A stretch of 11,138 nt of DNA, from positions 1 through 11,138 of the forward strand of contig CADBUD010000138.1 in NCBI GenBank assembly GCA_902797785.1, read 5' to 3'. Origin of the DNA: an uncultured Lachnospiraceae bacterium (GTDB lineage Bacteria; Bacillota; Clostridia; Lachnospirales; Lachnospiraceae). The position numbers were made by a program, and so were the translations under genes. Below are positions 8,017 through 11,138 of the stretch, one piece after another (the first letter of the stretch is position 1; each line of letters starts with the position of its first letter). The notes beneath the pieces were generated by a model, which worked only from the letters and a program-made list of their open reading frames with translations, was not told the origin of the DNA and did no database searches.

Positions 8017-9108
8017 TTAGTGTTTGGAAAGTACATGAACCCGGCATCCTACCTTTGTTCCGTCTTCGCTGACATAAATCATGGCTTCTCCCACCTTTTG
8101 AGCAAAGAGATGACCGGAAGAATCAACACTCACAATGGAGGAACGACTGCTTTTGAACTTCGGCTGGCAATGGGAGGAGACCACAGCACAAAGGGTGGTG
8201 GATTGTCCGACATATAAAAGGATGTCAGTTTTGTTCAAGACGATGGTTGGTGGCTTTACTGTCACGATGCAGGTTCTTTCCGTGCCGTCCAGTCTGGCAG
8301 TGATGACAGTGGTTCCATGCTTTAGGGCGGTAATGGTACCGTCAGGAGAAATAATAGCAACGGATTTTTTGCTGGAGGACCATTTGGGAGTTTCTTTGGA
8401 GGAAACCGATGCCGTCAGGACATGGGTCTGATTTTTGTAGAGAGACAGGCTGGAGGATGAAAGCTTTATGGTGGGACGCACGACGGTTACCCTGCAGACA
8501 GCGCTTCCGCCATTGGCTGTGACAGTGATGGTTGTTTCACCTGCTTTTTTTGCCGTGATCAGACCGGTCGAATCGACAGATGCAACGGAGCTCTTGCTGC
8601 TTTTGAACTGTAGGAAAGAGTGATTCGAGGCAGAGGCTGACAGTTGAAAAGACGAATTGCGCTGCAGGGAAATACTCTTTTTATTTAGTTTGAGGACAGT
8701 TTTTTTGACCGTGATCTTGCAGGTGGCTCTGGCAGAACCACATCTTATGGTAATTGTTGCTGTACCTGCTTTTTTTGCGGTAATCAGGAAGCGATATCTG
8801 AAGGCGGATCGCTGATCAAAGGTGATCGATACAATATTGCTGCTGCTTTTAAAGGTTGGCTGTTTAAACTCCGACGTCACAGCGGTAAAGCTGCTTTCTT
8901 CTCCGATTTCCATCGTCTTTTGAGTGTCGGATAAAATAAGGAGAGAAAGCTTGGCACTCGAAGCATGAACCGCCGAGGCATGGACAGGAATCGACATAGG
9001 CAGGAAACAGAACAAAAGCAGGATGGGCAGAAGAAAGCATGGTGCCAAAAGGCTCTCAAGGAAAGAAAAAATAGATGACGGAATCGATTTGATAGAATAA
9101 TAATTCAT
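8017..9108 (-). CDS. Secreted protein of four bacterial Ig-like (Big_2) repeats
   Basis: The 363-residue protein begins with a signal peptide: hydrophobic core about 20-38, with Ala-x-Ala-like cleavage options after VHA44 or VHA49. The rest is four Ig-like repeats at about 53-135, 138-209, 213-284 and 288-359. Each shows the Big_2 pattern: a KSS/SSKSSVASVDS-type strand, G-x-ITAKKAG, and a final strand holding one Cys before V/I-T-V. These cysteines fall at 130, 205, 280 and 355, exactly 75 residues apart. No enzymatic domain, sortase LPxTG signal or C-terminal membrane segment is visible, so it is probably secreted or held by other contacts. Its partner or ligand cannot be told. AAGGAGG (plus-strand 9114-9120) is 5 nt from the ATG. 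It is transcribed away from mecA and toward ynbB. Confidence 0.9.
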   Translation of the reverse strand: MNYYSIKSIPSSIFSFLESLLAPCFLLPILLLFCFLPMSIPVHASAVHASSAKLSLLILSDTQKTMEIGEESSFTAVTSEFKQPTFKSSSNIVSITFDQRSAFRYRFLITAKKAGTATITIRCGSARATCKITVKKTVLKLNKKSISLQRNSSFQLSASASNHSFLQFKSSKSSVASVDSTGLITAKKAGETTITVTANGGSAVCRVTVVRPTIKLSSSSLSLYKNQTHVLTASVSSKETPKWSSSKKSVAIISPDGTITALKHGTTVITARLDGTERTCIVTVKPPTIVLNKTDILLYVGQSTTLCAVVSSHCQPKFKSSRSSIVSVDSSGHLFAQKVGEAMIYVSEDGTKVGCRVHVLSKH

Positions 9109-9180
9109 AAAAACCTCCTTAATAAATATTAGATATGATTTGATGGTTCAAGAAAAAAAGAAATGATACGGGATAGAGAA

Positions 9181-9209
9181 AATATAACATAAAAGTGCAG
9201 GAATGTAAA
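9181..9209 (-). promoter_or_regulatory. Promoter of the Ig-repeat protein gene
   Basis: On the minus strand, TTTACA (9209-9204) and TATATT (9186-9181) are separated by 17 bp, each one mismatch from the vegetative consensus. Predicted transcription begins near 9174, leaving a leader of about 65 nt before the ATG. Confidence 0.6.
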
Positions 9210-9270
9210 TAAAAAAACAATAAAACATGTATAAAAACCAGTTTATAAGGATAAAATGTTCAGATTCGGC

Positions 9271-9298
9271 TTGCAATCGTGAAAAAAAGCGATATAAT
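9271..9298 (+). promoter_or_regulatory. Promoter of mecA
   Basis: TTGCAA (9271-9276) and a perfect TATAAT (9293-9298) with a 16-bp spacer form a good vegetative promoter. Transcription would start near 9305, giving a leader of roughly 95 nt. The opposing promoter for the Ig-repeat gene lies about 60 bp upstream, so the AT-rich stretch between could hold shared regulation; I see no clear operator in it. Confidence 0.65.
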
Positions 9299-9299
9299 A

Positions 9300-9349
9300 A
9301 TCTCTATGAAAAAAGAGATAAGCAAGGTGCGCGAACCAAGTTCGTGCAC
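9300..9349 (+). promoter_or_regulatory. Two stem-loops in the mecA 5' leader
   Basis: ATCTCT (9300-9305) can pair with AGAGAT (9314-9319). GTGCGCGAAC (9327-9336) can pair with GTTCGTGCAC (9340-9349) through a 3-nt CAA loop; the single imperfect position would be a G-U pair in RNA. No U-run follows the second stem, so it does not look like an intrinsic terminator. It ends about 38 nt before the AAGGAG ribosome site of mecA. Function is unknown: it could affect mRNA stability, be a protein-binding site, or be a DNA operator. Confidence 0.5.
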
Positions 9350-9400
9350 GTTACGATAAATACAGTCGAATACGTTTTGATTAGATAAGGAGAGAGAGCA

Positions 9401-10186
9401 ATGGTATTTAAAAAATTGGATGAATATACCGTTCAATGTATTTTGTCAGAGGATGAAATCCGGGAAGAAGGTCTGGAATTGGACGATTTTTTTGAAAATC
9501 GTTCCAAGGTAAGAGAGTTTTTAGAAAAACTGGTAGCAAGGGCGAGTGAAGAGGTCGGATATCATTTACACGGAAATGCGATTGCTATGCAGATTTCACC
9601 GGCATCGGAGGGACAGCTTTCCATTACGTTTTCGGAGAAAACGGAGGAGGGGCTGATGAAAATGATTGAGCAGGTAAGGGAGCTGTTAGCAGAGCAGGGG
9701 GAGGATGTGATTGCAGATGTCCTAAAATCACTTCCAATCAACAGCGGCGGAGAGCAGGCGTTAAATCGCTTGATGGAGCGCGTGTTTGCTGAAACGGATC
9801 AGACAAAGACGAAGCAGAAGCAAAAGGCTTCCAAAGCAAAGAAGTCTCAGGATGAAAAAGGGGAGGATGCCCAGGAAAAGAAGACGGATCTGGCAATATT
9901 TTCGTTTTATGACTGGAATGACTTGGAAGGGTACTGTATGATTCTTCCGACATCCCCAATGGTCAAAAGCTGGCTTTATAAGGAAGAAAGCAAGCACCGG
10001 TATTATCTGGTGCTAGAGCCGTCAAAAATTTCCTTAAAGGATTTTCAAAAACTGTGTGTACAGGGCGTAGAGTACGGAGAATATGAATCGGATCACACAG
10101 GGAAACGTGCCTTTTTAAAGGAACACTGCAAAGCGATGATAAAAAAGAGAGCCGTAGATGAGATACAAAAACTGGTACTTTCGTGA
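9401..10186 (+). CDS. mecA: Adaptor protein MecA (ClpC protease adaptor)
   Basis: MecA proteins bind specific substrates and deliver them to the ClpC AAA+ chaperone of the ClpCP protease in the cytoplasm; in B. subtilis they control ComK and stimulate ClpC assembly. The 261-residue protein has the expected two-domain form. The N-terminal substrate-binding domain (about 1-85) starts with KKLDEYTVQCILSEDEI and the Asp-Asp-Phe-Phe-x-Asn-Arg step. A charged Lys/Glu/Gln linker follows (about 132-163). The C-terminal ClpC-binding domain (about 164-255) has FSFYDWNDLEGYC, a KHRYYLVLEPS strand and the final helix IKKRAVDEIQKLV. It is longer than the B. subtilis protein, chiefly in the linker. AAGGAG (9387-9392) lies 8 nt before the ATG. 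It is a single-gene unit as far as the window shows. Its substrates in this organism cannot be inferred. Confidence 0.9.
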   Translation: MVFKKLDEYTVQCILSEDEIREEGLELDDFFENRSKVREFLEKLVARASEEVGYHLHGNAIAMQISPASEGQLSITFSEKTEEGLMKMIEQVRELLAEQGEDVIADVLKSLPINSGGEQALNRLMERVFAETDQTKTKQKQKASKAKKSQDEKGEDAQEKKTDLAIFSFYDWNDLEGYCMILPTSPMVKSWLYKEESKHRYYLVLEPSKISLKDFQKLCVQGVEYGEYESDHTGKRAFLKEHCKAMIKKRAVDEIQKLVLS

Positions 10187-10196
10187 AATAAAAGTT

Positions 10197-10224
10197 ATAG
10201 GAAACGAATTTATTCGTTTCCTAT
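10197..10224. repeat. Perfect 13-bp inverted repeat just after mecA
   Basis: ATAGGAAACGAAT (10197-10209) and ATTCGTTTCCTAT (10212-10224) are exact complements around two bases, 10 bp after the mecA stop. It could end mecA transcripts by its position, but no T-run follows on either side (TGCGCC comes next), so an intrinsic terminator is unconvincing. It may belong to the palindrome-rich segment that follows. Confidence 0.75.
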
Positions 10225-10230
10225 TGCGCC

Positions 10231-10268
10231 AAACGCGAGGCGCTGAAATCGCCCTTCCTATCGCGTTT
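10231..10268. repeat. Nested inverted repeat
   Basis: An outer pair, AAACGCGA (10231-10238) and TCGCGTTT (10261-10268), encloses an inner pair, GGCG (10239-10242) and CGCC (10250-10253). The inner left arm could instead pair with GCGCC at 10226-10230, so two competing folds are possible. Confidence 0.6.
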
Positions 10269-10284
10269 GTGTGCATTAATATGA

Positions 10285-10319
10285 TATAGTAAACGCATTT
10301 ATTTAATGCGTTTACTATA
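10285..10319. repeat. Perfect 15-bp inverted repeat with a 5-base loop
   Basis: TATAGTAAACGCATT (10285-10299) and AATGCGTTTACTATA (10305-10319) are exact complements. It is enclosed by another exact pair, GTGTGCATT (10269-10277) with AATGCACAC (10351-10359), so it sits on a branch of a larger foldable structure. No T-run suitable for a terminator follows. Confidence 0.8.
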
Positions 10320-10475
10320 CTATTCACAGCTCCGCTGTTCATAGCAACAAAATGCACACGCCAAAGGCGCACAGAGTGGAAATATGCCCTATCGGTCATA
10401 TTTCGCGCCCACTGCCTCGGATTTTCAAGCAAAATGCGCTTTAAAATACCTTGCGGGATAACGGCTGTGAATAGT
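10319..10475. mobile_element. Candidate 157-bp MITE-like or structured repeat element with 12-bp inverted ends
   Basis: ACTATTCACAGC (10319-10330) and GCTGTGAATAGT (10464-10475) are exact inverted copies bounding a non-coding segment. Inside is a further stem: AGTGG + AAATATG (10375-10386) with CATATTT (10397-10403) and CCACT (10409-10413). A second pair straddles the right end, AAGCAAAATG (10427-10436) with CATTTTGCTT (10478-10487). Open frames across it, including a 121-codon frame on the minus strand, look spurious because they read through palindromes and the mecA 3' end. No transposase and no target duplication is visible. The stretch 10187-10477 holds no other gene. It could be a miniature mobile element, an intergenic palindromic repeat family, or a structured RNA; the sequence alone does not decide. 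Confidence 0.4.
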
Positions 10476-10477
10476 AA

Positions 10478-11138
10478 CATTTTGCTTCCATCGCATATGC
10501 CGGCTCTCTTACCGATGAAGCCGCCGCACTTGACCAGACGCGTGATGTATCCATGTCGCTGCTGCCATATAAAGCCCTTATGTTCGGAAAAGAGTATACG
10601 ACAGGTCTTGCCACTGACGAACTTCCGGAAAAAATAGTGCTATATCGCAGCTGTATCGAGGGTGGCAGAACAGCTGCTGCCGAGGCTCTCAAAAACTATG
10701 CCAACGGCGATAAGACAAAACTGGCTCATATTTTAGGCTCCGGCATCCGGCATATTGCGGCCATGTGCCGCTCAAAAAACGAAGTCGATGATACCTTCTA
10801 CTGCAACGGTGAGATGGGGCGTCGTATGGTGGATATGCTCAACCGTGATCCGGAGCTCAGACAGCTGGTCATCCACAATGATGATTACGCCCTGATAAAA
10901 GAGGACGTCCTCTATATTAATTCCATCAATCAGGCCGCAGACATCTATACCAGAGCCAGAGAGGCCAAGGCAGCCCTGACCAATCCGGGCGAAAATCTCA
11001 GCCGGGAGCAAAAGACAGAACTCCTTACGGATGTAATGATGCTCCGTGTCCTGAATGAGAGCAAGAAAATGTATCACAGATCCGTAGAAGCAAACTCCGG
11101 CTACCAAAGACATATGAAGGAAGCCGAAGGAGACCGTG
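10478..11138 (+). CDS. Uncharacterised protein, 5'-truncated and running off the window
   Basis: After a stop at 10475-10477 one frame stays open for 220 codons to the window edge. The first in-frame ATG is at 10553 (MSLLPYKALMFGKEY) and has no ribosome binding site. The 25 codons before it (HFASIAYAGSLTDEAAALDQ onward) read like the same protein, so I think the true N-terminus is missing. The product is mostly charged and alanine-rich, probably helical, with no signal peptide or membrane segment and no motif I recognise. Codon use differs from the neighbours: by hand count GCC encodes 14 of 25 alanines here but only about 4 of 33 in ynbB. This suggests a different origin. The frame begins at the end of the palindromic element, as if the element had cut into the gene. 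It could be a pseudogene fragment or a live gene with an unusual start. Family unknown. Confidence 0.6.

Noticed and set aside
8002..8431. Plus-strand frames 8002-8217 and 8135-8431
   Set aside because: Both are antisense to the Ig-repeat gene, which has a signal peptide, repeats, a strong ribosome site and a promoter.
9332..9344. CGAAC-CAA-GTTCG, resembling the Firmicutes LexA (SOS) box before mecA
   Set aside because: The LexA box needs four bases between the half-sites (CGAAC-N4-GTTCG); here there are three, which puts the halves out of register. Better explained as the tip of the leader stem.
10197..10224. Intrinsic terminator of mecA
   Set aside because: The stem is perfect and well placed, but it is AT-rich and followed by TGCGCC, not a T-run, so I list it only as an inverted repeat.
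10115..10480. 121-codon minus-strand frame across the palindromic region
   Set aside because: It starts at the edge of the palindrome cluster, runs through several inverted repeats and into the mecA 3' end, has no ribosome site I can see, and its translation shows no domain. More likely a by-product of the repeated element.
10434..10637. 67-codon plus-strand frame
   Set aside because: It overlaps, in another frame, the 220-codon open frame that has consistent codon bias; its translation is Pro/Cys/Arg-rich and lacks a ribosome site.
10772..11113. 113-codon minus-strand frame with hydrophobic residues
   Set aside because: It is antisense to the long plus-strand frame; the third-position C bias supports the plus strand as coding.

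Overview
The window looks like chromosomal DNA of a low-to-moderate GC Bacillota bacterium, most likely a Lachnospiraceae-type Clostridia. The case rests on the contiguous order mutS, mutL, miaA, ynbB (methionine gamma-lyase-like), on AAGGAGG-type ribosome binding sites, on a mecA adaptor gene, and on a secreted protein of bacterial Ig-like (Big_2) repeats. No 16S or other taxonomic marker is present, so the family assignment is inference.

Layout. (1) 1-425: the 3' end of a HEPN-domain protein gene (3-167), then about 250 bases with no supported gene. This ends in inverted repeats, a perfect 13-bp palindrome and a TATAAT box in front of the next gene. (2) 426-815: a small XRE/Cro-type regulator. 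(3) 810-8000: the housekeeping core, mutS, mutL, miaA and ynbB, all on the + strand with short gaps or overlaps. MutS and MutL act together in mismatch repair; this MutL has the endonuclease motifs of the methyl-independent systems. Its flexible linker carries a perfect in-frame 18-bp tandem repeat. MiaA modifies A37 of tRNA. YnbB is a PLP enzyme overlapping the miaA 3' end. (4) 8017-9108, minus strand: a secreted protein made almost entirely of four Ig-like repeats, convergent with ynbB. (5) 9109-9400: a divergent promoter region; the mecA side has a 5' leader with two stem-loops. (6) 9401-10186: mecA, the substrate adaptor for the ClpC protease. (7) 10187-10487: about 300 bases with no credible gene but dense with perfect inverted repeats, including a 157-bp segment bounded by 12-bp perfect inverted ends. 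(8) 10478-11138: an open frame that runs off the window, has no start codon at its left edge and uses visibly different codons. It starts right where the palindromic segment ends.

Regions 1-2 and 7-8 are accessory in character and flank a conserved DNA-repair/tRNA-modification core. The most unusual items are the palindrome cluster, its junction with the 5'-truncated and compositionally distinct open frame, the tandem repeat inside mutL, and the structured mecA leader. I found no CRISPR array, tRNA, rRNA or transposase gene, and no convincing new multi-gene defence system.
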